This document shows positions 50,889 through 60,611 of a stretch of DNA of 64,000 nucleotides, one piece after another. A program made the position numbers and the translations under genes. This DNA comes from Streptomyces abyssalis (GTDB lineage Bacteria > Actinomycetota > Actinomycetes > Streptomycetales > Streptomycetaceae). The stretch's first letter is position 1, and each line of letters opens with the position of its first letter. The DNA lies in contig NZ_LJGT01000039.1 of the NCBI RefSeq assembly GCF_001751365.1, positions 1 through 64,000 of the forward strand. Direction: 5' to 3'. The notes under the pieces are model-generated. The model was not told the DNA's origin. It worked only from the letters and a program-made list of their open reading frames with translations, and ran no database searches.

Positions 50889-51755
50889 TCAGCCCGGAGC
50901 GGCCAGCTCCGCCCAGACCGTCTTGCCCAGGCCCTCCGGGTTGCGGACCACGCCCCAGTCCAGGCAGAGCCGCTGCACGATGAACATGCCGTGCCCACCC
51001 GGGCGTCCGGCACGGTGCGGCGTACGCGGCGCGGGCGAGCCGCTCCCCTGGTCGACGATCTCCAGCCGCAGCACCTCGGCGCCGCTGCCGACGCGCAACT
51101 CCTCGGGCCCGTCCGCGTGCAGGCACGCGTTCGTGACCAACTCGGAGACGACCAGCAGGACGTCCTCGGCGGCGGCGCGCTGGTCACCGGTGGCCGCTGG
51201 CAGCCAGCCCCAGTCCTGCAGCGCCTGGCGTACGAAGTCACGGGCACGGGGCACGGCACCGCTGACGCCGACCAGGCGCAGCCTGCGCACCTGGCGCATC
51301 GGATGACCCTTCCCGGTCTCTCCCTGTACGGATTTGCCGGTCTGCTGGGCCCCCGCGGGGCCGCCCTCCGCCGTACGGCCGCTCCGCCCGTGCCCGCCCG
51401 CCGGGGCGGTGTGCGACGCGGCAGCGGCCGTGGAGACGCCCTCCGGCTGCACCGACGGACCGGAGGGGCTGGAAGGGCCTGCGGGACTCGACGGGCCACT
51501 CCCGCCGGCACCGCCCGCCGCTTCGTCCTGCCCGGCTTCGTCCGCCTGATCGGCTTGGGCTGTCTTGCCCTGCGCACCGGGCCGCTCGGGCCCGCCTGCG
51601 GCACCCGCCGCCCCGGACGGCCCCGACGCCGCCCCGGACATGCCTGTCAAGGCCCCGGCCCCGGTGCTCCCGGCCCCGGACTGGGCCGCCGCCGTCGCGG
51701 CGCCCTCAGGCTCCGGACCGCAGTCGCCCGCCGGAGACGGCCGGGTGGTGCTCAT
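50889..51755 (-). CDS. ATP-binding anti-sigma/regulatory kinase (HATPase_c_2) with long N-terminus
   Basis: A 288-residue protein. Residues 153-285 hold the ATPase domain of the anti-sigma serine-kinase type: a Glu/Asn N-box in LLVVSELVTNACLHADG, then EIVDQGSGSPAP, then GGHGMFIVQRLCLDWGV. The first 150 residues are Ala/Gly/Ser/Pro/Gln-rich and look disordered. It lies in the same direction as the STAS gene and near the sigma gene, so it is probably the kinase that phosphorylates the STAS antagonist and binds the sigma factor. From memory, S. coelicolor has a similar prsI-arsI-sigI group. The ATG at 51755 is the best start. Confidence 0.85.
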   Translation of the reverse strand: MSTTRPSPAGDCGPEPEGAATAAAQSGAGSTGAGALTGMSGAASGPSGAAGAAGGPERPGAQGKTAQADQADEAGQDEAAGGAGGSGPSSPAGPSSPSGPSVQPEGVSTAAAASHTAPAGGHGRSGRTAEGGPAGAQQTGKSVQGETGKGHPMRQVRRLRLVGVSGAVPRARDFVRQALQDWGWLPAATGDQRAAAEDVLLVVSELVTNACLHADGPEELRVGSGAEVLRLEIVDQGSGSPAPRTPHRAGRPGGHGMFIVQRLCLDWGVVRNPEGLGKTVWAELAAPG

Positions 51756-51979
51756 CAGTGGTTCACCTCACCGATCACCGATAGTGCCTCTCGTCGCCGG
51801 GCCAGGCCGGCGAGCAGCAGAATCGCGAGTGTCTGACTGTCCATCTGGGACTGTCCGTCTGGCTGGCTCAGAGGATCTCCTGCCCTACGGAACCGTGAGA
51901 ACACCCACTGATGCGGACCGAGTGATGTGACACGTGTAACTCCCGCGTAGCGGCCCGTACACACGCCCGGCGAACCGCG

Positions 51980-52360
51980 TCACGCCTCGGCCACATTGGC
52001 CAGCGCGGCGTCGAGGTCCTCGTGGAGCGTGAACACCGCGCTCGCGCCCGTGATCTCGAAGACCCGGGCGACGACCGGCAGCATCCCGGCGAGGTGGACG
52101 CCGCCACCGGCGGACTCGGCCTGCAGCCGGGCCCCGAGCAGCACGTTCAGCCCGGTGGAATCGCAGAACTGCAGCCCCGCGCAGTCCACCACCAGCCGGC
52201 TGCCGCCCTCCGCGAGCGCCTGCTCCAGCGCCTCGCTGAACAGGTCCGCAGTGGAGTGATCGAGCTCTCCCTCGGGAGTCACGACGGCACTGCCCCCCTG
52301 GTGCCGTACGTCGACCGTCAGCCGACCCCGGCTCGTGCTGCCGGGCATCCCGCGGTCCAT
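51980..52360 (-). CDS. STAS-domain anti-sigma factor antagonist
   Basis: A 126-residue anti-anti-sigma factor of the SpoIIAA/BldG type. The STAS domain has LTVDVRHQGGSAVVTPEGELD and VVDCAGLQFCDSTGLNVLLGA, with the phosphorylated Ser at residue 68 in the conserved DST. I start at the ATG at 52360, preceded by GAGGGG six to eleven bases upstream, rather than the GTG six bases further out. It is adjacent to the HATPase gene (same strand) and divergent from the sigma gene. In the unphosphorylated state it should bind the kinase and release the sigma factor. Confidence 0.92.
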   Translation of the reverse strand: MDRGMPGSTSRGRLTVDVRHQGGSAVVTPEGELDHSTADLFSEALEQALAEGGSRLVVDCAGLQFCDSTGLNVLLGARLQAESAGGGVHLAGMLPVVARVFEITGASAVFTLHEDLDAALANVAEA

Positions 52361-52620
52361 GTACACCCCTCTTGATCGCCAAAGCGCCGTCTCTTCTGCC
52401 CCCGTGAACCGACTCGAACCCTACGCCTTCACCGGCAGTACCGGTAGACGAACAAGCCACACATTGGGGCAAATTCGGACATTGAGCACTTGCCATGCAC
52501 GTACGCGAGCGGGTAGGCGTATAGGAATACAGAAACACGTCGGCTTTGGAGGCGCCGCACCTTCGTAGTGCACGTCACGGCTTCGGCAGCCATATGCCGA
52601 GAATGATGGAGGACACCACA

Positions 52621-53562
52621 ATGTCACCCAGGCTCGATCAAGGGATACCGGACACCGTCACCGGCCCGGCCCTCCCGGAACAGCTCAGCGAGGAGCAGTT
52701 CGGCCCGGTAGAGGTGCCGGAACCCACGAGCCCGGAAGCGGTCGAGGAGATCTTCGACCAGCTCCAGCTCCCGGAGATCCCACCGTACGCCGAGGTGGGC
52801 CCGGTCGATGCGCGGGCCATGTCGAAGACCCTCTTCAAGCGCCTGGAGAAGCTGGACGAGGGCACCCACGAGTTCGCGTACGTACGCAACACGCTCGTCG
52901 AACTCAACCTGGCCCTGGTGAAGTTCGCGGCCTCCCGCTTCCGCTCCCGCAGCGAGCCGATGGAGGACATCGTCCAGGTGGGCACGATCGGCCTGATCAA
53001 GGCGATCGACCGGTTCGACCTGGACCGTGGTGTCGAGTTCCCGACGTTCGCCATGCCGACGATCGTCGGCGAGATCAAGCGCTTCTTCCGGGACACCTCC
53101 TGGTCCGTACGCGTCCCGCGCCGCCTCCAGGAACTCCGCCTGGACCTGGCCAAGGCCGGCGACGAACTGGCCCAGAACCTCGACCGCGCACCCACGATGG
53201 AAGAACTGGCCGAGCGGCTGGACATCTCCGTCGAGGAGGTCGTCGAGGGCATGGCGGCGAGCAACGCCTACACCGCCAGCTCTCTGGACGCGCAGCCCGA
53301 GGAGGACGACAGCGAGGGCGCGCTCGCGGACCGCATCGGCTACGAGGACAACGGCCTGGAGGGCATCGAGTACGTCGAGTCCCTCAAGCCGCTGATCGCC
53401 GAACTCCCGCCCCGCGACCGCACGATCCTCTCGCTGCGGTTCGTCGCCAACATGACGCAGAGCGAGATCGGCGAGGAGCTCGGCATCTCCCAGATGCACG
53501 TCTCCCGGCTGCTCTCCCGCACGCTGAACAGACTGCGCAAGGGCTTGATGATCGACGAGTGA
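52621..53562 (+). CDS. RNA polymerase sigma factor of the SigF/SigB group
   Basis: A 313-residue alternative sigma factor. I chose the ATG at 52621, which has an excellent GGAGG 8 bases upstream; earlier ATGs give only extra unconserved residues. Region 2 reads LVKFAASRFRSRSEPMEDIVQVGTIGLIKAIDRFD; region 3 follows with RRLQELRLDLAKAGDEL; region 4 reads SLRFVANMTQSEIGEELGISQMHVSRLL. The 50-residue N-terminus is acidic and Pro-rich. Stress and development sigma factors of this type (SigB, SigF, SigH, SigI) need partner-switch control, and both partners are encoded just to the left. By memory of gene order this would be SigI, but I cannot confirm the paralogue. Confidence 0.9.
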   Translation: MSPRLDQGIPDTVTGPALPEQLSEEQFGPVEVPEPTSPEAVEEIFDQLQLPEIPPYAEVGPVDARAMSKTLFKRLEKLDEGTHEFAYVRNTLVELNLALVKFAASRFRSRSEPMEDIVQVGTIGLIKAIDRFDLDRGVEFPTFAMPTIVGEIKRFFRDTSWSVRVPRRLQELRLDLAKAGDELAQNLDRAPTMEELAERLDISVEEVVEGMAASNAYTASSLDAQPEEDDSEGALADRIGYEDNGLEGIEYVESLKPLIAELPPRDRTILSLRFVANMTQSEIGEELGISQMHVSRLLSRTLNRLRKGLMIDE

Positions 53563-53602
53563 CTCCGGGCCCCGCGCCTCGCGCGGGCTCCCGAGGTACG
53601 AG

Positions 53603-53639
53603 CGAGCGGGCCGCCCCGGTACGTGACCGGGGCGGCCCG
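53603..53639. terminator. Perfect 16-bp stem-loop between sigma and hutI genes
   Basis: Arms 53603-53618 and 53624-53639 pair perfectly around a five-base loop. It lies 41 bases after the sigma factor stop and 17 before the hutI stop, so it serves both convergent genes. Confidence 0.85.
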
Positions 53640-53655
53640 CTTCGTCGTGTGCGGG

Positions 53656-54834
53656 TCACATGGCGACGGGAGTGCCCCGGTGCCAGACGCGGGTGGTGAG
53701 GGGGACGCCCGGACGGTAGGCGAGGTGGACGTGGGAGGGGGCGTCCAGGAGGGTCAGGTCGGCGCGGGCACCGGGGCTCAGGCGTCCGACGTCGGTGCGG
53801 CGAAGAGCGCGCGCGCCGCCCGCCGTGGCGGACCAGACGGCCTCGTCCGGCGTCATCCCCATCTCGCGTACGGCGATCGCCACGCAGAACGGCATCGAGG
53901 ACGTGAACGACGAACCGGGGTTGCAGTCCGTGGAGAGCGCGACCGTGGCGCCCGCGTCCAGCAGACGGCGCGCGTCGGGATAGACGGCCCTCGTCGAGAA
54001 CTCGCACCCCGGGAGCAGGGTGGCGACCGTCTCCTCCGCGTCGGCGAGGGCGTCCACGTCGGCGTCGCCGAGGTGTGTGCAGTGGTCGGCGGATGCGGCG
54101 CCGAGTTCGACGGCGAGCCGGACGCCGGGCCCGGGAGAGAGCTGGTTGGCGTGGATGCGGGGGACGAGGCCCTTCGCACGGCCCGCGGTGAGTACGGCAC
54201 GGGCCTGGTCGCCGTCGAACGCGCCCTTCTCGCAGAACACGTCGACCCAACGGGCGTACGGCGCACAGGCGTCCAGCATCGGCCCGGTGACGAGGTCGAC
54301 GTACGCGGCGGGATCGTCCGCGTACTCCGGGGCGACGATGTGGGCGCCCATGTACGTGACTTCGTCGGTCTGCCCGGCGGCCACACGCAGCGCGCGGGAC
54401 TCCTGCTCCGGGGTGAGGCCGTAGCCGGACTTGGTCTCCATGGTGGTCGTGCCCTGGCGGCGGGCCTCGTCGAGGAACCGGCGCAGGTTGCGCGCCAGTT
54501 CGTCGTCGCCGGCCTCGCGCGTCGCCGCGACGGTGGTACGGATGCCGCCCGCGGTGTAAGGGCGGCCGGACATGCGGGCGTTGAACTCGGCCGTACGGTC
54601 GCCCCCGAAGAGCAGGTGGGAGTGGGAGTCGACGAAGCCGGGGAGTGCGGCGCGGCCTTCGGCGTCGTACGCGGAGTCGGCCGCGGGCGCGTCGGCCGCG
54701 CGGCCCACCCAGGCGACCCGGTCGCCGTCGAGGACGACGGCGGCGTCCTCGACGAGGCCGAGCGGGCCGCCGTCGCCGAGCGCGGGGTCGTTGGTCACCA
54801 GGGTGCGGATGTTCGTGATGACGGTGCTGGTCAT
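53656..54834 (-). CDS. hutI: Imidazolonepropionase
   Basis: A 392-residue metal-dependent amidohydrolase that opens 4-imidazolone-5-propionate to N-formimino-L-glutamate in histidine degradation. [15 protein letters not shown] carries the HxH metal pair; [14 protein letters not shown] and the later [16 protein letters not shown] supply further ligands and the catalytic Asp. [18 protein letters not shown] is the substrate region. The start at 54834 gives [16 protein letters not shown]; the frame runs on upstream only because the intergenic DNA is GC-rich. It is the last leftward gene of the hut operon. Confidence 0.94.
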   Translation of the reverse strand: MTSTVITNIRTLVTNDPALGDGGPLGLVEDAAVVLDGDRVAWVGRAADAPAADSAYDAEGRAALPGFVDSHSHLLFGGDRTAEFNARMSGRPYTAGGIRTTVAATREAGDDELARNLRRFLDEARRQGTTTMETKSGYGLTPEQESRALRVAAGQTDEVTYMGAHIVAPEYADDPAAYVDLVTGPMLDACAPYARWVDVFCEKGAFDGDQARAVLTAGRAKGLVPRIHANQLSPGPGVRLAVELGAASADHCTHLGDADVDALADAEETVATLLPGCEFSTRAVYPDARRLLDAGATVALSTDCNPGSSFTSSMPFCVAIAVREMGMTPDEAVWSATAGGARALRRTDVGRLSPGARADLTLLDAPSHVHLAYRPGVPLTTRVWHRGTPVAM

Positions 54835-55708
54835 GACTGGCTTCCTCGCGTGGTCGCTGGGCGCTGTGCCTTCCGGGTACGTGCGGGCCTCACGGGGCCT
54901 CGCCAGGTGCCGGGCCCCCGGCGGCGCGGGGTTCGCCCGGTTGCCGGACCCTCCCGGCTCCGCCGGGGCGGGAGCCTCCCCGGGCCTCGGCCCGAGGCGC
55001 GTGCCTCCCGGCCACGCCAGGTGCCGGGCCCTCGGCGGCGCGGGGCACCCCGGCTGTCCGCCTCCCGACTCCGCCAGGTCGAAGCCCAGCGGGAAGCGGG
55101 CTCCCCGCGAGGGCGTTCCGGGCCCGGACCCCGGCGCGGAACCCTCCGGGACGCGATTGCCCGCTTCCCGGGCCGCCTGGCTCGGCCGCGTCCGGGCCTT
55201 CCGGGAGCCGGGGTGCCTGGCACTGCCCCCCCGCTGCCCCAGGTACTCCGGACCCCGGCCCGTTCCTTCCTCGGCCGCCCAGCCCCCTGCACGACCGCGC
55301 GTCCTGGCCCGCCCGGGTCCAGGCGTTGCACGGGGCCCCGGTCCCAGCGAGGGACCCGCTCCGCAGCCCCCGGCGGCCCGGCCCGGCCTGCCGGGCAGAC
55401 GGTTTCGTTGATCGCAAGGCCCGCGCAGGCCCGGGCGCCCGCGCCCCGGGAACGCGTCCGCAGCGGGCGGCGCAGCCACGAGCCGCAACGGCACGGAGGC
55501 ATACCTGGCCAGGCCCTGACGTGGCTCCCGGCGACGCCACGCAGCAGCCGCACGCCACCCGGCGGGCGCGCACCCGTACGCCGTCGCCGAGCAGCGGCGC
55601 AGGAACAGCGGACGCCCAGGGCCCCGAGCCCGCCCGAACGCGGCATGCATCCGCAGCCGACGGGCCTCCGGCGCGTGCGGCGAGCCGTGATCATGGTCGC
55701 TGCGGCGG
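54835..55708. other. 874-base non-coding stretch between hutF and hutI
   Basis: This is unusually long for a gap inside an operon. It is very GC-rich, keeps long open frames in several directions, but has no recognisable protein and is full of imperfect direct repeats. I see no promoter hexamers. It may be an untranslated spacer, a decayed gene or an expanded repeat region. Confidence 0.5.
54901..55045. repeat. 31-bp direct repeat, two copies
   Basis: Copies at 54901-54931 and 55015-55045 differ by one base (114 bases between starts). Shorter versions (CGCCAGGT) recur to the right. Confidence 0.85.
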
Positions 55709-57139
55709 TCAGTGGAGGGCACCGATCGCCTCGGAGAGGGACGCGGAGACGTCCGGGACGGATGCGTGGCGGCCGTCCCGGACCACGTGGCGGCCGCCGA
55801 CGACCGTGTGGCGGATGTCGGCCGCCGTCGCCGCGAAGACCGCCGCCTCGGCGGCCATCCGCGGCGCGGGCCCCACCGTGCGTACGGAGTCCAGGGACAC
55901 CGTCGTGAAGTCGGCGAGCATCCCGGCCTCCAGGCGGCCCGCTTCGGGCCAGCCCAGTGCCCGGTGCCCGTCCTCCGTCGCGGCGCGCAGGAGCTGGGCC
56001 GCCGTCCAGTGGCCGCGGGTGCGCGTACGCAGGCGCTCGTCCAGTTCCATCGCCCGCGCCTCCTCCAGGAGGTCGACGACGGCGTGGCTGTCGCTGCCCA
56101 GCGAGAGCGTGGCGCCGGCGCGTTCCAGCCGCGGCGCGGGGCCGATGCCGTCGGCGAGGTCGCGTTCGGTGGTCGGGCACATGCACACGCCGGCGGAGGC
56201 GTCGCCGAGCAGCTTGATGTCCTCGTCGGTCAGGTGGGTGGCGTGGACGGCCGTCGTACGGCGCCCCAGAACCCCGTGGTCGGCCAGCAGCCGCGTGGGC
56301 GTGCAGCCGTGTGCCTGGTGGCAGGCGTCGTTCTCGGCGGTCTGCTCTGACAGATGGACGTGCAGCGGCGCCGACCGCTCCTCCGCCCACTCCACCACCG
56401 GGCCCAACTCCCTTGCGGGAACTGCCCGTACGGAGTGGATCGCGGCGCCCGCACGCGCGTGCCCGCCGTCCCCGGTGCGCAGCGCGGAGGCACGCTCCGC
56501 CCATGCCGCGGCCGTACCGTCGGAGAAGCGGAGCTGCTGCCGGTTCGGCGGCTCGCCCCGGCCGCCGCGGCCGAAGCCGGAGGCGAGGTAGGCCGTGTCG
56601 AGGAGGGTGATGCGGATTCCGGCGTCCGCGGCCGCGGCGATGAGGGCGTGGCCCATGGCGTTGGGGTCGTCGTACGGCTCGCCGCCGGGCGCGTGGTGCA
56701 GGTAGTGGAACTCGCCGACGCAGGTGATGCCCGCCAGCGCCATCTCCGCGTAGACCGCGCGGCCCAGGGCGTAGGCCGAGTCGGGCGTGAGGCGGCCGGC
56801 GACCTGGTACATCAGCTCGCGCCAGGTCCAGAAGGTACCGGAGCCGACCTGGACGGCGCCGCGCAGCGCCCGGTGGAAGGCGTGCGAGTGCGCGTTGGCG
56901 AGGCCCGGCAGGGTCAGGCCCCGCAGCGGTTCGGCGCCCTGGGGCGGTGCTCCGGCTCCCGTCCGTACGGCCGTGATCCTGCCGTCCGCGCCGGTCTCGA
57001 CGACGACCTCCGGCTCGACGGTGCCGTTCAGCCAGGCGTACGCGCACCAGTACGTACGGGCCGGGGCCGGGCCCGCCTCCGCGGGCGCGGCGGGCACCGG
57101 GCCCTCGTGGGACGGGCCCTCTGGGGAGGGGGATGTCAT
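55709..57139 (-). CDS. hutF: Formimidoylglutamate deiminase
   Basis: A 476-residue metal-dependent amidohydrolase that turns N-formimino-L-glutamate into N-formyl-L-glutamate and ammonia. [21 protein letters not shown] has the metal-binding [16 protein letters not shown] and [19 protein letters not shown] follow; [20 protein letters not shown] carries the catalytic Asp/His region. The first 28 residues are Pro/Glu-rich and not part of the fold. Its ATG overlaps the stop of the M20 gene (ATGA). This branch of the hut pathway needs a formylglutamate amidohydrolase afterwards. Confidence 0.93.
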   Translation of the reverse strand: MTSPSPEGPSHEGPVPAAPAEAGPAPARTYWCAYAWLNGTVEPEVVVETGADGRITAVRTGAGAPPQGAEPLRGLTLPGLANAHSHAFHRALRGAVQVGSGTFWTWRELMYQVAGRLTPDSAYALGRAVYAEMALAGITCVGEFHYLHHAPGGEPYDDPNAMGHALIAAAADAGIRITLLDTAYLASGFGRGGRGEPPNRQQLRFSDGTAAAWAERASALRTGDGGHARAGAAIHSVRAVPARELGPVVEWAEERSAPLHVHLSEQTAENDACHQAHGCTPTRLLADHGVLGRRTTAVHATHLTDEDIKLLGDASAGVCMCPTTERDLADGIGPAPRLERAGATLSLGSDSHAVVDLLEEARAMELDERLRTRTRGHWTAAQLLRAATEDGHRALGWPEAGRLEAGMLADFTTVSLDSVRTVGPAPRMAAEAAVFAATAADIRHTVVGGRHVVRDGRHASVPDVSASLSEAIGALH

Positions 57140-58734
57140 CGGCAGGCCAGCCCTTCCAGCACGTCGGCGAGTGCTCTCACCCCGGCCACGCAGTCGTCCT
57201 CGTCGGCGGATTCGGCGGGCGAGTGCGAGACGCCGGTGGGGTTGCGTACGTACAGCATCGCCGTCGGGACGGACGCGGAGAGGATTCCCGCGTCGTGTCC
57301 CGCGCCGGTCGGCAGCAGCGGAGCGCCGCCGAGCTGCCGTGCGATCCGGTCGCGCAGGCCGTGTGCGAACTCCACGACGGACGTGAAGGATTCGCGGCTG
57401 ACGCCGACCCGGACGCCGTCCGCCTCGCCCCGCCGTGCCGCCGCGCGCTCGATGCCGGCGACGACGGTGGCGAGGGTCTCCTCGTCCGGGGCGCGGGAAT
57501 CCAGCCAGCCCCGCACGAGGGACGGGATGGCGTTGACGCCGTTGGGTTCGGCGGCGACCTTGCCGAAGGTCGCGAGGGCCCCGGCGCGCTCCGCCTCCGC
57601 GCGGGCGGCGAGCACGGTGCCGGCGTAGGTGAGCATCGGGTCGCGGCGGTCCTCCAGCCGGGTGGTGCCCGCGTGGTTGGCCTCGCCGTGGAAGTCGAAC
57701 CGCCAGCGGCCGTGCGGCCAGATCGCCGAGGCCACGCCCACGGGGCAGCCGCCCGGCCCGGCGGCGTCCAGGGCGCGCGGGCCGGCGAGAGCACGTCCCT
57801 GCTCGATGTGGAGTTCGACGAACGCGCCGATGCGGGCGAGCCGTTCGGGATCGGGACCGATCGCGTCCGGGTCCTGCCCCGCACGCTCCATGGCCTGCGG
57901 CAGGGTGACGCCGTCGCCGTCGCGCAGCTCCCGCGCGTGCTCCGGCGTCAGCCCGCCCACGCTGAGACGGGAGCCGACGCACGCAAGCCCGAAGCGTGCG
58001 CCCTCCTCGTCCGTGAAGTTGACGATGCCCAGTGGTGCCGTGAACCGGGCGCCCCTGGCCCGCAGTTCGTCGAGCGCGGCGAAGGCGGAGACGACGCCCA
58101 GCGGGCCGTCGAAGGCGCCTCCGTCGGGAACCGAGTCCAGGTGGGAGCCGGTGACGACGGCGTTCCCGAGGGCGATCTCCTCCGCGCTCCGTACACCCAG
58201 CCACGCCCACTGGTTGCCGTTGCGGTCCGACTCGCAGGCCAGGCCGCGGGATTCGGCCTGGGCGCGGAACCACGCGCGGCAGTCGGCGTCCGCGCCCGTC
58301 CACGCGTAACGGCGGTAGCCGCCGCTGTCCCGGTGCCGGCCGACGGGAGCCAGGTCCCGCCACATCTCGTGGAACGAGGCGGGCGCGGGCGGACCCGGGG
58401 CCGCCTGTGCGCCCGGCAGGCGTGGCTCCGTACGGACGACGGGCGGCCGCTCCCCACGGCCGCCGCTCCGGCCGGACGCCGGGGCGCGGTCGCCACGACC
58501 GCCCACACCCGGTACGGGGTCGCCGTCGACGGAGCGGCGCGCGGGACCCGACGAGTCCGCTGCGCCCGACGCGCCGGGCGTCCGCGCGGCCCCGGTTCCG
58601 GACTCCGATCCCGCAGTGGCCTGAGCACCCGTGCCTGCCGGGGACGCGGCCCCGGCCTCGCACCCGGCGCCGCCGCCTGCCCCGGCGGGGCTCCGCGGGG
58701 ATGTCTCGGCGCCCTCACCGTTCCGCGAGGTCAC
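57136..58734 (-). CDS. M20-family zinc amidohydrolase (allantoate/N-carbamoyl-amino-acid hydrolase-like) in the hut operon
   Basis: A 532-residue protein starting at GTG, with GTGA overlap to the hutU stop, so it is translated from the operon. Residues 1-120 are a Gly/Ala/Ser/Pro-rich extension absent from usual family members, which are about 410 residues. The catalytic core, residues 121-530, has zinc ligands in [21 protein letters not shown], the catalytic Glu pair in [12 protein letters not shown], and [10 protein letters not shown]. The C-terminus with [28 protein letters not shown] completes the site. Relatives cleave allantoate or N-carbamoyl amino acids. In this operon no HutG is seen, so it may hydrolyse N-formyl-L-glutamate. 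Confidence 0.85.
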   Translation of the reverse strand: MTSRNGEGAETSPRSPAGAGGGAGCEAGAASPAGTGAQATAGSESGTGAARTPGASGAADSSGPARRSVDGDPVPGVGGRGDRAPASGRSGGRGERPPVVRTEPRLPGAQAAPGPPAPASFHEMWRDLAPVGRHRDSGGYRRYAWTGADADCRAWFRAQAESRGLACESDRNGNQWAWLGVRSAEEIALGNAVVTGSHLDSVPDGGAFDGPLGVVSAFAALDELRARGARFTAPLGIVNFTDEEGARFGLACVGSRLSVGGLTPEHARELRDGDGVTLPQAMERAGQDPDAIGPDPERLARIGAFVELHIEQGRALAGPRALDAAGPGGCPVGVASAIWPHGRWRFDFHGEANHAGTTRLEDRRDPMLTYAGTVLAARAEAERAGALATFGKVAAEPNGVNAIPSLVRGWLDSRAPDEETLATVVAGIERAAARRGEADGVRVGVSRESFTSVVEFAHGLRDRIARQLGGAPLLPTGAGHDAGILSASVPTAMLYVRNPTGVSHSPAESADEDDCVAGVRALADVLEGLACR

Positions 58735-60473
58735 GCGGCCTCACCACCGTCGCCGTGGGTCCCGCCGCCACCGGCCGCGGCATCCGCGCCGGGCGCGCCC
58801 CGCGTGCCCTCCCGCATCGGCACCCGCACGTCCCGTTCGGCGGCGATCTCCTCGGCACGCTCGTACCCGGCGTCCACATGCCGTACGACGCCCATGCCCG
58901 GGTCGTTCGTCAGCACCCGGCGCAGCTTCTCCCCCGCCAGCGCCGTCCCGTCGGCCACCGTGACCTGCCCGGCGTGGATCGAGCGGCCCATGCCGACGCC
59001 GCCGCCGTGGTGGATCGAGACCCAGGTCGCCCCGGACGAGGCGTTGACCATGGCGTTCAGCAGCGGCCAGTCGGCGATCGCGTCCGAACCGTCGAGCATC
59101 GCCTCGGTCTCCCGGTACGGGGAGGCCACCGAGCCGCAGTCCAGATGGTCGCGTCCCAGCACCAGCGGCGCGGAGAGCTCACCGCTCGCCACCATGTCGT
59201 TGAAGCGCTCGCCCGCGCGGTCCCGTTCGCCGTAGCCGAGCCAGCAGATGCGGGCAGGCAGCCCCTGGTAGTGGACACGCTCACCGGCGAGCCTCAGCCA
59301 GCGGGCGAGCGACTCGTTCTGCGGGGACTCGCTCGCGGGGAACAGCTCCAGCAGCGCGCGGTCCGTCGCCGCGATGTCCTTCGGATCGCCCGAGAGCGCC
59401 GCCCAGCGGAAGGGGCCCTTGCCCTCGCAGAACAGCGGCCGGATATACGCCGGTACGAAGCCGGGGAAGTCGAACGCCCGCCCGTAGCCGTGCAGTTGGG
59501 CCTCGCCCCGGATGGAGTTGCCGTAGTCGAAGACCTCGGCACCCGCGTCCATGAAGCCGACCATCGCCTCCACGTGCCGGGCCATCGACTCCCGCGCCCG
59601 CCGGGTGAAGTCGGCGGGCTTGTCCGCCGCGTACCGCGCCATGTCGTCGAAGTCGACGCCCACGGGCAGATACGCCAGCGGGTCGTGCGCGCTGGTCTGG
59701 TCGGTGACGATGTCGACCGGGGCGCCCCGGTCGAGCAGTTGCGGCACCACCTCGGCGGCGTTGCCGAGCACGCCGACGGAGAGCGGGCGGCGCTCGTCGC
59801 GGGCCTTCGTCGCCAACTCCAGTGCGTGGTCGAGGGAATGGGCCCGCACGTCCAGGTAGCCGTGGCCGATGCGGCGCTCGATGCGCGAGGGATCGCACTC
59901 GACGCAGACGGCCACGCCGCCGTTCATCGTCACCGCGAGCGGCTGCGCGCCGCCCATGCCGCCGAGCCCCGCGGTCAGCGTGATCGTGCCTGCCAGGGTG
60001 CCGCCGAACCTCTTGGCGGCGACGGCGGCGAACGTCTCGTACGTGCCCTGCAGGATTCCCTGTGTGCCGATGTAGATCCACGAACCGGCCGTCATCTGCC
60101 CGTACATGGTGAGCCCGAGGGCGTCCAGCCGCCGGAACTCCTCCCAGTTGGCCCAGTCCCCGACGAGGTTGGAGTTGGCGAGCAGCACGCGCGGCGCCCA
60201 CTCGTGCGTGCGCATGACGCCCACGGGGCGGCCCGACTGCACCAGCATCGTCTCGTCGTCGCCGAGGGTGCGCAGCGTGCGGACCATGGCGTCGAAGGAG
60301 GCCCAGTCGCGGGCGGCCTTGCCCGTGCCGCCGTAGACGACGAGGTTGTCGGGGTGTTCGGCGACCTCGGGGTCGAGATTGTTCTGCAGCATCCGCAGGG
60401 CGGCTTCCTGCGGCCACCCCCGGGCACTCAGTTCGCTGCCGCGCGGCGCCCGTACGGGTCGCGGTCCTGACAT
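58731..60473 (-). CDS. hutU: Urocanate hydratase
   Basis: A 580-residue NAD-dependent enzyme that hydrates urocanate to imidazolonepropionate, the second step of histidine degradation. It begins [20 protein letters not shown] and shows the NAD-binding segment [22 protein letters not shown], the [18 protein letters not shown] segment and the Cys-containing [15 protein letters not shown]. The GGREMP-type C-terminal tail is replaced by a Gly-rich end. A GGGAGG site eight bases upstream supports the start at 60473. It is the first gene of the leftward hut operon; hutH is not in the window. Confidence 0.95.
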   Translation of the reverse strand: MSGPRPVRAPRGSELSARGWPQEAALRMLQNNLDPEVAEHPDNLVVYGGTGKAARDWASFDAMVRTLRTLGDDETMLVQSGRPVGVMRTHEWAPRVLLANSNLVGDWANWEEFRRLDALGLTMYGQMTAGSWIYIGTQGILQGTYETFAAVAAKRFGGTLAGTITLTAGLGGMGGAQPLAVTMNGGVAVCVECDPSRIERRIGHGYLDVRAHSLDHALELATKARDERRPLSVGVLGNAAEVVPQLLDRGAPVDIVTDQTSAHDPLAYLPVGVDFDDMARYAADKPADFTRRARESMARHVEAMVGFMDAGAEVFDYGNSIRGEAQLHGYGRAFDFPGFVPAYIRPLFCEGKGPFRWAALSGDPKDIAATDRALLELFPASESPQNESLARWLRLAGERVHYQGLPARICWLGYGERDRAGERFNDMVASGELSAPLVLGRDHLDCGSVASPYRETEAMLDGSDAIADWPLLNAMVNASSGATWVSIHHGGGVGMGRSIHAGQVTVADGTALAGEKLRRVLTNDPGMGVVRHVDAGYERAEEIAAERDVRVPMREGTRGAPGADAAAGGGGTHGDGGEAA

Positions 60474-60522
60474 CTCCCGTGCCTCCCTGGTGTGTGCTGT
60501 CCCGGCTCCCCCGGCAGTCAGT

Positions 60523-60559
60523 TATTCACACACTCTACGGAGTGAATAGACCTAGTCAA
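60523..60559 (-). promoter_or_regulatory. hut operon promoter with embedded palindrome
   Basis: On the minus strand, TTGACT (-35, 60554-60559) and TAGAGT (-10, 60532-60537) are 16 bases apart. A palindrome with outer arms TATTCAC (60523-60529) and GTGAATA (60542-60548), plus inner CACTC/GAGTG arms (60531-60535 and 60540-60544), covers the -10. A repressor bound here would block the hut operon and could also affect the divergent gene. Confidence 0.7.
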
Positions 60560-60611
60560 CATCGCGAGTGGTCCAGACCCCTGCGGGACGCGGACGTGTT
60601 TGGCTTGTCGT

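Noticed and set aside
52513..52518. GGGTAG as a SigB/SigF-type -10 before the sigma gene
   Set aside because: There is no GTTT-like -35 at 14-16 bases upstream, so autoregulation cannot be supported from sequence.
54831..57047. 738-codon leftward open frame covering the hut gap and hutF region
   Set aside because: It is in a different frame from hutF, has no conserved domain and is Arg/Gly/Pro-rich.
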